Shown in pieces: positions 13,553 through 21,753 of a DNA stretch of 29,420 bases. The stretch is from CAG-882 sp050874385. Its GTDB lineage: Bacteria > Bacillota > Clostridia > Lachnospirales > Lachnospiraceae. Made by a program: the position numbers and the translations under genes. Positions within the stretch are counted from its first letter, which is position 1, and every line of letters starts with the position of its first letter. The notes beneath the pieces are model-generated. The model had not been told where the DNA came from, searched no databases, and saw only the letters and a list, made by a program, of their open reading frames with translations. Where the stretch lies: positions 1 through 29,420 of the forward strand of contig JBNMKO010000036.1 of NCBI GenBank assembly GCA_050874385.1. Direction: 5' to 3'.

Positions 13553-13575
13553 TACTGCAAGCAGTGCTTGCAGTA
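13553..13575. promoter_or_regulatory. 23-bp perfect dyad between sigma factor and membrane partner genes
   Basis: TACTGCAAGCA (13553-13563), one base, TGCTTGCAGTA (13565-13575). It could be a protein-binding operator or a stable RNA hairpin. It lies about 80 bases before the downstream start codon in a 183-bp gap. Confidence 0.55.
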
Positions 13576-13656
13576 TGCAGGGGAATAAAAATGTAAAAGG
13601 CTGTGTTTTTCGTTATTTTTTGTGTCGCCATAGGGGGTGGAAAGGAGTGTGTTTAT

Positions 13657-14496
13657 ATGAATGTCAAAAAATTTTCTGATGCAATGAGCGAGATTGATGA
13701 CAGATACATTGATGAAGCCATTAATTACAAAGGAAAATCGGGCGAATTACATAGAATTGAAAAATCAGTGCCTCGATTTGATAGATGGTATTTAAAAAAG
13801 AAAGTGGGAACAGGAAATTTAATCGCGGCGGCGGTTACAGTTTGTATTGCCTTGGTATTATTGACAGTTTCTCTGATTGTAAACAGGAATGGAAATCAGA
13901 TTACCCTATCTGATAATTCATCAAATGTGACAGTGCGATATACAAGCAATCCTTTTATTTTCTCCGGCAATGCGGGAAGTTCCATTAAATTGACAGAGGA
14001 GGAATTGTTCACGAACTTTGACACGGCAATTTTTAAGGGAACTGTATCAAAAACAAGGAATATTGTTGTAAATTTTAATGGAGAAAAGGAATATCGCGCG
14101 ATTGCACAGATTGAGGTCGAGAAGGTTTACCGGGGGAATTGCAGTGAGGGTGACAGTGTTACGGTAATGCTTCCGTGTCCACTTTCAAGCATTATAAGGA
14201 TGACAGGAACTACAACGCTTTCTGCCATGAAAGAGGGCGTTACGGGAATATTTATGCCGATGGTGTATGATGATGAGAGTTCTTTATGGATGGAAAATGG
14301 AGCGAGGCTAGATAAAAGAGACCTTGCGGACTATGGCTTTGCGGACGGTGAACGATATGTATTTCTTGAAACAGATGCAGGACTTATATTTGATAGGGGT
14401 GCGTATGACAGTATAGCCGATGTGACAACACTTGACGACGTGGAGAAATATATTGAGAACATGTTGGAGAGACTTTACGGTCAGGGCACAGAATGA
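13657..14496 (+). CDS. One-pass membrane protein, probable anti-sigma partner of the ECF factor
   Basis: A 279-aa protein. Residues 1-45 are a charged cytoplasmic region (FSDAMSEIDDRYIDEAINYK...) of the type found at the start of membrane anti-sigma proteins encoded beside Clostridial ECF factors. One membrane segment lies at about 55-76 (LIAAAVTVCIALVLLTVSLIV). Residues 77-279 are extracytoplasmic and start with a Ser/Asn-rich spacer; TAIFKGTVSKTRNIVV (123-138) and AIAQIEVEKVYRGNCSEGDSVTVMLP (138-163) look like a small beta-barrel, followed by a mixed region ending in an acidic helix. There is no zinc-binding HxxxCxxC motif. Assignment as anti-sigma rests on gene order and topology. ATG 13657 follows AAAGGAG (13641-13647); an ATG at 13603 is in frame but has no site. 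It is the last gene before the fold point. Confidence 0.8.
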   Translation: MNVKKFSDAMSEIDDRYIDEAINYKGKSGELHRIEKSVPRFDRWYLKKKVGTGNLIAAAVTVCIALVLLTVSLIVNRNGNQITLSDNSSNVTVRYTSNPFIFSGNAGSSIKLTEEELFTNFDTAIFKGTVSKTRNIVVNFNGEKEYRAIAQIEVEKVYRGNCSEGDSVTVMLPCPLSSIIRMTGTTTLSAMKEGVTGIFMPMVYDDESSLWMENGARLDKRDLADYGFADGERYVFLETDAGLIFDRGAYDSIADVTTLDDVEKYIENMLERLYGQGTE

Positions 14497-14505
14497 TAAT
14501 AATAA

Positions 14506-14542
14506 AAATAGGCAGAAGCAACAGTATGGCTTCTACCTATTT
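14506..14542 (+). terminator. Hairpin terminator after the anti-sigma-like gene
   Basis: AAATAGGCAGAAGC (14506-14519) pairs with GCTTCTACCTATTT (14529-14542) with one mismatch, nine-base loop. The flanking A and T tracts suggest it could work in both directions. It begins 10 bases after the stop codon. Confidence 0.7.
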
Positions 14543-14878
14543 ACTTAACACTATCAAGAAAGTCAAATTACCATGTATTATTTCTCACAATAGAAGCGGA
14601 GAAATTGCTTAATAGTATTAAATTTGCTACATCATATCATTTGGCAATTTCTTTGTAAGTATTTAAGAAATTGCTATAGATTATAGCAGCAACATTTACT
14701 TTAAAAATAGCTATTTTTAAAGTAAATGTTGCTGCTATAATCTATAGCAATTTCTTAAATACTTACAAAGAAATTGCCAAATGATATGATGTAGCAAATT
14801 TAATACTATTAAGCAATTTCTCCGCTTCTATTGTGAGAAATAATACATGGTAATTTGACTTTCTTGATAGTGTTAAGT
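14543..14878. other. Gene-free centre of the palindrome with the fold point at 14710/14711
   Basis: No gene is visible. Each half has, close to the fold, a 10-bp inverted repeat (GCAATTTCTT 14644-14653 with AAGAAATTGC 14665-14674; mirror 14747-14777) and the small palindrome GCTATAGATTATAGC (14673-14687; mirror 14734-14748). The fold itself is TTAAAAATAG|CTATTTTTAA. The real sequence that follows 14710 in the genome is unknown if the palindrome is an artefact. Confidence 0.8.
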
Positions 14879-14915
14879 AAATAGGTAGAAGCCATACTGT
14901 TGCTTCTGCCTATTT
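14879..14915 (-). terminator. Hairpin terminator, mirror of 14506-14542
   Basis: Right-arm copy. It faces the left-arm terminator across the fold point, so transcripts from both anti-sigma-like genes would converge on the centre. Confidence 0.7.
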
Positions 14916-14924
14916 TTATTATTA

Positions 14925-15764
14925 TCATTCTGTGCCCTGACCGTAAAGTCTCTCCAACATGTTCTCAATATATTTCTCCACGTCGTCAAGTGTTGTCACA
15001 TCGGCTATACTGTCATACGCACCCCTATCAAATATAAGTCCTGCATCTGTTTCAAGAAATACATATCGTTCACCGTCCGCAAAGCCATAGTCCGCAAGGT
15101 CTCTTTTATCTAGCCTCGCTCCATTTTCCATCCATAAAGAACTCTCATCATCATACACCATCGGCATAAATATTCCCGTAACGCCCTCTTTCATGGCAGA
15201 AAGCGTTGTAGTTCCTGTCATCCTTATAATGCTTGAAAGTGGACACGGAAGCATTACCGTAACACTGTCACCCTCACTGCAATTCCCCCGGTAAACCTTC
15301 TCGACCTCAATCTGTGCAATCGCGCGATATTCCTTTTCTCCATTAAAATTTACAACAATATTCCTTGTTTTTGATACAGTTCCCTTAAAAATTGCCGTGT
15401 CAAAGTTCGTGAACAATTCCTCCTCTGTCAATTTAATGGAACTTCCCGCATTGCCGGAGAAAATAAAAGGATTGCTTGTATATCGCACTGTCACATTTGA
15501 TGAATTATCAGATAGGGTAATCTGATTTCCATTCCTGTTTACAATCAGAGAAACTGTCAATAATACCAAGGCAATACAAACTGTAACCGCCGCCGCGATT
15601 AAATTTCCTGTTCCCACTTTCTTTTTTAAATACCATCTATCAAATCGAGGCACTGATTTTTCAATTCTATGTAATTCGCCCGATTTTCCTTTGTAATTAA
15701 TGGCTTCATCAATGTATCTGTCATCAATCTCGCTCATTGCATCAGAAAATTTTTTGACATTCAT
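14925..15764 (-). CDS. One-pass membrane protein, probable anti-sigma partner (right-arm copy)
   Basis: Mirror of 13657-14496, with an identical 279-aa product. The start codon is at 15764-15762, and the AAAGGAG site lies just above it at 15775-15781. Cytoplasmic residues 1-45 would hold the sigma factor, the membrane segment is at 55-76, and the rest lies outside. It is convergent with the left-arm copy, 428 bp away stop to stop. Confidence 0.8.
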   Translation of the reverse strand: MNVKKFSDAMSEIDDRYIDEAINYKGKSGELHRIEKSVPRFDRWYLKKKVGTGNLIAAAVTVCIALVLLTVSLIVNRNGNQITLSDNSSNVTVRYTSNPFIFSGNAGSSIKLTEEELFTNFDTAIFKGTVSKTRNIVVNFNGEKEYRAIAQIEVEKVYRGNCSEGDSVTVMLPCPLSSIIRMTGTTTLSAMKEGVTGIFMPMVYDDESSLWMENGARLDKRDLADYGFADGERYVFLETDAGLIFDRGAYDSIADVTTLDDVEKYIENMLERLYGQGTE

Positions 15765-15845
15765 ATAAACACACTCCTTTCCACCCCCTATGGCGACACA
15801 AAAAATAACGAAAAACACAGCCTTTTACATTTTTATTCCCCTGCA

Positions 15846-15868
15846 TACTGCAAGCACTGCTTGCAGTA
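15846..15868. promoter_or_regulatory. 23-bp perfect dyad, mirror of 13553-13575
   Basis: Same TACTGCAAGCA/TGCTTGCAGTA dyad in the spacer between the right-arm sigma and membrane-partner genes. Confidence 0.55.
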
Positions 15869-15922
15869 CTGCCACCAACGAAAAACTCCGTTCCTCTCAA
15901 CAGGCTAAAGCCCATAATAAGT

Positions 15923-15947
15923 AGTTTGAAAATTTCACTTTCAAACT
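15923..15947 (-). ncRNA. Hairpin after the sigma factor stop, mirror of 13474-13498
   Basis: Nine-base stem AGTTTGAAA/TTTCAAACT starting on the base after the right-arm sigma factor stop codon. Confidence 0.5.
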
Positions 15948-16505
15948 TCACTCTATCACCTTACTTTTAATAAGATGAGTTCTAAGCTTCCCTCGTATGC
16001 GCGTTAATCTCACGGAAACATTTTTCTCCGACAATCCCACCCGCTCCCCTATATCACGCAAACTATCTGCAAACCAATAACGGCGCATAAAGATAACTCG
16101 GTTCTCACTAGTCAACGTGTCCAAAAACTTCTCTATAATGCGCGCCAATTCCTTCGCCTCGATTTCATCTTCCACACTTCTTCTGTCCGCTATGCAGTCC
16201 TCAATCTCATCTAAGGCAACCTTATAATGCCCTCCTCTCTTGGCTGCCTCAATTTTCCAATAACATTTAAGCGAAATATTTCTAACTATCCTCGCCACAT
16301 AAGACAGCAATGGATTGGGATGCTCCGGTGGAATGGTATTCCATGCACCTAAATACGCATCATTTACACACTCCTGTGCATCCTGCATGTCATTCACAAT
16401 ATTGTACGAGAGCTTGTGGCAGAATTTCCCGTACTTATTGTCCAGCTCCCGTATGCCCTGCTCAGACCGCTCAAAAAACAGCTCTATGATTTTTTCATCT
16501 TCCAT
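15948..16505 (-). CDS. ECF-type RNA polymerase sigma factor (right-arm copy)
   Basis: Mirror of 12916-13473, with an identical 185-aa product of sigma-2 plus sigma-4 domains. The start codon is at 16505-16503 behind an AAGGAGGTG site at 16510-16518. If both arms were real, the cell would carry two copies of sigma factor and partner in equal dose, so the stoichiometry would be kept. Confidence 0.93.
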   Translation of the reverse strand: MEDEKIIELFFERSEQGIRELDNKYGKFCHKLSYNIVNDMQDAQECVNDAYLGAWNTIPPEHPNPLLSYVARIVRNISLKCYWKIEAAKRGGHYKVALDEIEDCIADRRSVEDEIEAKELARIIEKFLDTLTSENRVIFMRRYWFADSLRDIGERVGLSEKNVSVRLTRIRGKLRTHLIKSKVIE

Positions 16506-16616
16506 TATCCACCTCCTTGTTTTTGTCCTCACCTATATACTACGGTTTCACAGAGAAATACTACAATATTTACAAAAAATAATTTTAAAACTACGCAAAT
16601 AAATAACGTACACTAT

Positions 16617-16645
16617 ACAATATAAAAATTTTACAACTGTTTCAA
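16617..16645 (-). promoter_or_regulatory. Weak candidate promoter of the sigma factor gene, mirror of 12776-12804
   Basis: TTGAAA-N17-TATTGT on the reverse strand, about 110 bases from the start codon. Confidence 0.3.
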
Positions 16646-16696
16646 TCCCAAATTACATTTTGTAAATTTCAATTTATGAAAAATAATATGAAGTTA

Positions 16697-16840
16697 CTAT
16701 AAATGAGCAATTATGGAAAACCCAAATGAAAAACTTGATAAAAATGGCTTTTATTGGTGTGAATTAAAAATATATTGCAAGAAAAATATCTTTGTGTTGG
16801 GAACAAATTTATGCAGCATTTTAAATCTGCTCATTTATAG
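16697..16840. repeat. 144-bp element with 13-bp inverted ends, mirror of 12581-12724
   Basis: Bounded by CTATAAATGAGCA at 16697-16709 and TGCTCATTTATAG at 16828-16840, with no coding capacity. It fills much of the 410-bp gap 16506-16915. Confidence 0.5.
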
Positions 16841-16875
16841 ATTAAGATAGATTAAGTTTTAAAAAAGTCTATTAG

Positions 16876-16904
16876 AAGAAAAATGGGGCTGTAAAAACAG
16901 CCCC
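16876..16904 (-). terminator. Terminator of the nudix gene, mirror of 12517-12545
   Basis: GGGGCTG/CAGCCCC stem with TTTTTA loop and T-run on the reverse strand. Confidence 0.92.
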
Positions 16905-16915
16905 GCGTCCATATT

Positions 16916-17476
16916 CTATTTTCTGCTCCACACATAACAAAAAGCCTGTGTTCTCGCCGCAAATTTATATTTCTTTAGAAGCTCCCTCACCTCAGCCTTG
17001 GTGTACCACCCCGGTGTAATCTCCTCGTATGTGGAAGTGCTCTCCTTAAACTCTCCTCTCGCCTTTCCCACTATGCACACATTGGTCTCATTGGAAAAGC
17101 CCACCGCGCTGTAGCTCGTTCCAATCATGTCGTCGACCCTGTAAAGCTCAAGTCCGGTCTCCTCAAGGAGCTCCCTGCATGCACTCTGCTGCGGCTCCTC
17201 GCCCGGGTCAATAAGTCCAGCCGGGAAATTGTATACCCAGTCGCCAACCGCCATACGAAACTCCTTGTTTAGCACAATTCTCTCATCTTCCTCATCCGTG
17301 GCGATAATAACAACCGCATCTGCAACTTTGCCGTGCAGCTTATCATAGTCCGTTATGTCGTCGCTGCGGCTTATCATCTCATATATTTTCTTTTTGCCGT
17401 CCACTGTCTCGTACTCAACATCATAGCGCGTTATAAATTTTCCCTCTTCGCGCTTTGTAATACCTTTAAATTTCAT
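16916..17476 (-). CDS. Nudix hydrolase, ADP-ribose pyrophosphatase-like (right-arm copy)
   Basis: Mirror of 11945-12505, with an identical 186-aa product. The complete Nudix box (residues 87-109) and the NFPAGLIDPGEE lead-in are unchanged. It lies downstream of the right-arm greA copy on the same strand and ends at its own terminator. Confidence 0.92.
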   Translation of the reverse strand: MKFKGITKREEGKFITRYDVEYETVDGKKKIYEMISRSDDITDYDKLHGKVADAVVIIATDEEDERIVLNKEFRMAVGDWVYNFPAGLIDPGEEPQQSACRELLEETGLELYRVDDMIGTSYSAVGFSNETNVCIVGKARGEFKESTSTYEEITPGWYTKAEVRELLKKYKFAARTQAFCYVWSRK

Positions 17477-17565
17477 GTTGCTCTCTCCTGTTTATGCTCT
17501 TAATTTTTAATAATTTTAAACCTGTACAAAATTTAAAATTCTATTTTTTTATCTTTTGACTAACC

Positions 17566-18069
17566 TTAGAACTCCTTAATCCTGTCATTGCTGTCATCGG
17601 TTGTCTTGTCAATCTTTTTTATTTGAACATAATAGCTCACATTCTCGTTGACCACCACCTGAACTCTGTCGCCAACCCTGTGCCCCATTATAGCCTTGCC
17701 AATCGGTGATTCAATGCTTATGTAGTTGTGCATTGAGTCGCCTCTTATGCTGGTGACGAGCTTGTAGGTCTCAGTCTCGTCGTCATCCTCAAAATACACA
17801 TCGACAGTGTTGTTCATGCCGACCTCATCATCCTTAGAAGTATCATCAACTATCGTCGCATATTTTAGCATCTTCTCAAGGTAGCGTATGCGCCCATCAT
17901 TTCTGTTTTTTTCCTTCTTTGCCGCATAGTACTCGAAGTTCTCGCTCAAATCTCCCTGCGCCCTTGCCTCCTTGACATCATTCAAAATCCTCTTTCGCTC
18001 AACAAGGCGGCGGTATTCAATCTCCTCCTCAATCTTCTTTACATCGCTTGCCGTTAATCTCTCTCCCAT
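17566..18069 (-). CDS. greA: GreA/GreB-type transcription elongation factor (right-arm copy)
   Basis: Mirror of 11352-11855, with an identical 167-aa product. The start codon is at 18069-18067. The coiled-coil tip with Asp40 and Glu43 and the FKBP-like C-terminal domain are both intact. Confidence 0.88.
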   Translation of the reverse strand: MGERLTASDVKKIEEEIEYRRLVERKRILNDVKEARAQGDLSENFEYYAAKKEKNRNDGRIRYLEKMLKYATIVDDTSKDDEVGMNNTVDVYFEDDDETETYKLVTSIRGDSMHNYISIESPIGKAIMGHRVGDRVQVVVNENVSYYVQIKKIDKTTDDSNDRIKEF

Positions 18070-18195
18070 ATCATTTTTCCTCACTTTACTTGCTTAATTA
18101 AACAATTCCAAACTTGAATTTCATGTTGAACAGTTATGCAATTTTTCCAGTACGCTGCCAGACATTTTTTAATAGGTAATAGTTCACCACCTCAA

Positions 18196-18224
18196 AATAT
18201 ACTTATTAGCTGTATTTTAGCCAA
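18196..18224 (-). promoter_or_regulatory. Possible promoter of the greA-nudix unit, mirror of 11197-11225
   Basis: TTGGCT-N17-TATATT on the reverse strand, in the 281-bp gap between the cellulase and greA copies. Confidence 0.4.
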
Positions 18225-18350
18225 TTATGTACCGCTAAACCTTCAAATGAGTGTAATAGTTTGACATAATCGAACTAATGCGTAAACCGGAAGTGTACTA
18301 GAATGTTGCACAGCATCCGACATCCACAACACACCGGATTTCGCAATTGC

Positions 18351-19766
18351 CTATTTGCTCAACAACTCTTTATACCACCTGCCGGAATCGGAAAGCTCGC
18401 TGTCTGCAAACCCTGACAACTTGTCACATCCGCTCGATATGAGCGCTGAGGTCTCCGCCTTATTTGAAAGGTTCCAGATAAAATAACTCACATTACAGTT
18501 ATCCATTGCCTCTATCCACTTGTTTCCTTCATCATAGTTGTTTCCGCCGTTTCCCGACGCATCACATATTCCAAACTCCGAAACAATGACAGGCAATCCG
18601 GCATCAATTGCGCTCTTCATTCTGTCTCTCAAGTAATCTCTATGTGTATCAGCGTAAAAATGGAGCGCATACATTATATTGTCGTACCCTGTTATAGGGT
18701 CTGCTGCCGCCTTGTCGACATCCTGAGACCATGTAGGTGTTCCTACTATTATAACAGCGTCTGGTGCGTTCTCACGAATTACCGGAATTATCTTTTCGGC
18801 ATACGCCTTTACACTGCTCCAGTCCGGACCACTGTTTGGCTCATTGCATATCTCATAAATCACATTGCCGTAATCCTTATATTTTTGTGACATCTCGGCA
18901 AAAAACTTCTCCGCCTCATCGGCATACGTCCAAGGGTCGTGGTCATTTAACACATGCCAGTCGATAATCACATACATTCCAAGGTCGGTTGCCGCCTGAA
19001 CTCCCTTGTCTATAAGCGCTTTTAGATTATCCTTGTTCGCATCGCCGCCCTCACAGTAGCCACCCTCCGCCGTGTACATTGCAAGTCTCACTGCATTGAC
19101 ACCCCAGCTTTTAAGCTCTGCAAAAGTATCCTCGTTTACATACTGCGGAAACCACCCTATGCCGTGAGTGCTCACGCCCTGAAGCTGGTATGCCGCTCCG
19201 TGCTCGTCAGTGAGCGCTGTACCATTTACGCTCAACCTGCCGTGCTGTGCATACGGTGTGCCGTCCGACGCGCCTGACGCGCCATTTGAACCTGATGCCT
19301 GTGATGAAGTTGTCGACTGTTCAGTCTGCGATGCAGTTTCTTCTGATGTATTTTCTTCCTGTGATGCCGTGTCACTCTGCTCCTGTGTCCCAGCACTCGT
19401 GTTTATTTCCTCTTCTGACGTGTTCTCGGTCTCTGTTGTCGTGTCCTGCTGCGTCGTCCCGCTCTGCTTTGGCGACTCGCCATTATTCGTAGCCTTATCC
19501 TCTTTTCCTGTATCTGCCTTATCAGTACTGTTTGTATCGGTACTTGTGTTTATTTCCTCTTTTGACGTACTCTCAGACCCCGCTGTCGTATCCTGCTGCG
19601 TCGTATCGCCATTCGTAGACTCGCCTGCCACCTCCCCGGTCTGACTGCTCGTCCCCTCACCCGGTGTTCCCAGAGTATTGCTCGTTTTCTTTGCACATGC
19701 CACACATAATGCAAGCACAAAAATCATACCAATGAGCAATACAAGTATCTTTTTTACCTTTTTCAT
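18351..19766 (-). CDS. GH5 endoglucanase lipoprotein (right-arm copy)
   Basis: Mirror of 9655-11070, with an identical 471-aa product: lipoprotein signal with Cys24, Thr/Ser/Glu linker to about 172, GH5 barrel with Glu309 and Glu397. Even the low-complexity linker repeats agree exactly between arms, which argues against two old, independently evolving copies. Confidence 0.93.
   Translation of the reverse strand: MKKVKKILVLLIGMIFVLALCVACAKKTSNTLGTPGEGTSSQTGEVAGESTNGDTTQQDTTAGSESTSKEEINTSTDTNSTDKADTGKEDKATNNGESPKQSGTTQQDTTTETENTSEEEINTSAGTQEQSDTASQEENTSEETASQTEQSTTSSQASGSNGASGASDGTPYAQHGRLSVNGTALTDEHGAAYQLQGVSTHGIGWFPQYVNEDTFAELKSWGVNAVRLAMYTAEGGYCEGGDANKDNLKALIDKGVQAATDLGMYVIIDWHVLNDHDPWTYADEAEKFFAEMSQKYKDYGNVIYEICNEPNSGPDWSSVKAYAEKIIPVIRENAPDAVIIVGTPTWSQDVDKAAADPITGYDNIMYALHFYADTHRDYLRDRMKSAIDAGLPVIVSEFGICDASGNGGNNYDEGNKWIEAMDNCNVSYFIWNLSNKAETSALISSGCDKLSGFADSELSDSGRWYKELLSK
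19386..19604 (-). repeat. Internal direct repeat in the cellulase linker, mirror of 9817-10035
   Basis: The two 72-bp imperfect copies lie at 19386-19457 and 19533-19604, coding for linker segments that start TTQQDTT. Confidence 0.75.
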
Positions 19767-19828
19767 GGTCTTTGTCCTTTCCGTTATAATTTCATTCTCA
19801 TCATTTAAAAGATGCTGCTAACTATCTA

Positions 19829-19857
19829 ATTTTACCATTGATTACACCAAATATCAA
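19829..19857 (-). promoter_or_regulatory. Promoter of the GH5 cellulase gene, mirror of 9564-9592
   Basis: TTGATA-N17-TAAAAT on the reverse strand. Confidence 0.65.
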
Positions 19858-19874
19858 GCCGTACACAACACCGC

Positions 19875-19914
19875 AAAAAGCCCCACGCAACACTTTTTTG
19901 TGTCACATGGGGCT
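19875..19914 (-). terminator. Terminator after grcA, mirror of 9507-9546
   Basis: 15-bp stem with an A6 loop and T-run on the reverse strand. Confidence 0.92.
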
Positions 19915-20122
19915 TCAAGTTATCTATGTATTGCCTGATATAAAAACAAAACTTTTAGACATATACTTCGCAATATATAATTGCATTCCATGATTTGAAA
20001 GTAAAACTATCAATCAGATATACGCTTCACGCTATTTAATTACATTGCCTGGTGTGAAAGTAGAACTTTCCACCAGCTATATACTTCACACTATTTAATT
20101 ACATTGCCTGGTGGAAAGTTCT
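19915..20122 (-). repeat. Decaying tandem copies of the grcA 3' end, mirror of 9299-9506
   Basis: Same four units with 55-59 bp period; the decay pattern is identical to that of the left arm. Together with the terminator it fills the 332-bp gap 19767-20098. Confidence 0.8.
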
Positions 20123-20341
20123 GCTTATAACCTCATCCTGCTGCTCCTTGGTGAGCTTGATAAAGTTTACTGCGTAGCCGGATACTCGGATGGTAAGCTG
20201 CGGGTATTTTTCAGGGTGCTTCTGTGCGTCTATAAGAGTATCCCTGTTCAATACATTGACATTAAGATGATGTCCACCTTTCTCTGCATATCCATCCAAT
20301 AATGAAATAAGATTATCAACCTGTGCTGTACTTGCTGTCAT
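20099..20341 (-). CDS. grcA: Autonomous glycyl radical cofactor GrcA (right-arm copy)
   Basis: Mirror of 9080-9322, with an identical 80-aa product and radical loop RVSGYAV (Gly55). The start codon is at 20341-20339 with AAGGAGG at 20350-20356. Confidence 0.9.
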   Translation of the reverse strand: MTASTAQVDNLISLLDGYAEKGGHHLNVNVLNRDTLIDAQKHPEKYPQLTIRVSGYAVNFIKLTKEQQDEVISRTFHQAM

Positions 20342-20370
20342 TGCAATTACCTCCTTCCTTTGATGCTCAC

Positions 20371-20404
20371 AATATAACACCATAGGAAAAGTAATTATGT
20401 CACA
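20371..20404 (-). promoter_or_regulatory. Probable grcA promoter with TGTGA half-site, mirror of 9017-9050
   Basis: TGTGA half-site and TATATT -10 element on the reverse strand. Confidence 0.35.
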
Positions 20405-20511
20405 TTTGCAACATTTTTCCAAATTTATTCTTTTTTTATAATTTTATCTTTTTAAATTTAAAACCTCATAAAATCAATTCCACACAAGCCATATTCCAGC
20501 ACTCTGCCATT

Positions 20512-21186
20512 CTACTCGTCGAAAAGCTCCTCAAAAAGGTCGATATCCTCGATTTTTATAACCCGCTTATGAATGGAAATAATCCCCTCATCCTGCATCT
20601 GGGTCAGCGTTCTCGACAGCGAAGGTCTCGCCGCGCCGAGATAGTCCGCCAATTCCTCCCTTGTCATATCGAGCTTAACTTCATTTTTCTCATTTATGCG
20701 GTCATTCATCCACAGTCCAAGCTTCTGTTTCAACGTCGTACCGGTCACAATATGGAGTTTTTTCATCATAAGCAGATTGCACCTTGACTGTATGTCGAGA
20801 AGGTTATGTACAAGCTGCTTGTGATGTTCACACACATTTGAGCAAAAACCGTATATAAACGAATATGGCATCATGAGCACAGTAGATTTCTTTGTCGCAA
20901 CCGCATCGCACCAGTAATATTCCTCATCTCCGAAAAAGAAAATCTCTCCAAAAACGTCCCCCGGCTCAACAGTCATGAGTATATCTCTTCTCCCCGACGG
21001 AAGATACTTGGTGATAATCACCTGACCCTCCAAGAGAAGATAGATAAACACAGGCTTTTCGTCCTGTCCAAATATTGTCTCACCGCTGTTAATCTGCTTA
21101 TGCGATGCCATGGAACACTTGAGCATTTTCTCTATGTCCGGCTCATTTATCTTGTTAAACAAAAGGCTTTTCGTATAGTCAAACAT
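20512..21186 (-). CDS. Crp/Fnr family transcriptional regulator (right-arm copy)
   Basis: Mirror of 8235-8909, with an identical 224-aa product: effector-binding barrel, dimer helix, HTH_Crp domain with AARPSLSRT recognition helix, and Cys115, Cys119 and Cys136. Last gene of the right-arm esterase operon. Confidence 0.9.
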   Translation of the reverse strand: MFDYTKSLLFNKINEPDIEKMLKCSMASHKQINSGETIFGQDEKPVFIYLLLEGQVIITKYLPSGRRDILMTVEPGDVFGEIFFFGDEEYYWCDAVATKKSTVLMMPYSFIYGFCSNVCEHHKQLVHNLLDIQSRCNLLMMKKLHIVTGTTLKQKLGLWMNDRINEKNEVKLDMTREELADYLGAARPSLSRTLTQMQDEGIISIHKRVIKIEDIDLFEELFDE

Positions 21187-21211
21187 AATTACCTCTCAGA
21201 AAATGTCATAA

Positions 21212-21700
21212 TTATTTCTTAGGGTCAGCGCCAAAACCTGCAAGTTTCATGTCGGTGTCAAACATGATTGTATATGTCAGCTCATTGTTCTCATAACTTA
21301 CTTTATACACCGTCATCGCATAATACACATCCGACTGCTCCACCTCAAAACCTTCCTTGCTTGTTATCTCCACGCGCTCGCCCAAATCACCTCCAAAGCT
21401 CTCAAAAGCCTTTGCAAGCACATCATCTGTCATCTTTGCCGCAAGGTCAGCATTACAGTACTGCTCCCTCAACTCCTCAAACTCTGAATTTTCAAAAAGC
21501 TCTATTACATTTTCAGAAGCCTCATACACCTTCTCGACGGCAAACAGCTTTGAATCTGCAAGGTCGGCTGTCTTAGGTGAACGAATATACATATACACAA
21601 AACTTCCCACAACCGCCACAGCAAGGACGATTATAAAGATTACCAACATTCTGTGCATGGTTCCTTTCATTTTTTCGTTCACTTTTTGTTGATTAACCAT
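21212..21700 (-). CDS. Membrane-anchored DUF3887-like protein (right-arm copy)
   Basis: Mirror of 7721-8209, with an identical 162-aa product: one membrane segment near the N-terminus and a C-terminal extracytoplasmic alpha+beta domain. The start codon is at 21700-21698 behind GGAGGT (21711-21716). Confidence 0.75.
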   Translation of the reverse strand: MVNQQKVNEKMKGTMHRMLVIFIIVLAVAVVGSFVYMYIRSPKTADLADSKLFAVEKVYEASENVIELFENSEFEELREQYCNADLAAKMTDDVLAKAFESFGGDLGERVEITSKEGFEVEQSDVYYAMTVYKVSYENNELTYTIMFDTDMKLAGFGADPKK

Positions 21701-21753
21701 AAATTTTTTTACCTCCATTGATTGGTTCATATATTATTGGATATTTTTTCTTA

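Noticed and set aside
13470..13679. 69-aa frame starting at a GTG overlapping the sigma factor stop
   Set aside because: It spans both hairpins, overlaps the start of the next gene, and has an unlikely Cys/Arg-rich composition; the real downstream gene has a good ribosome-binding site at 13641-13647.
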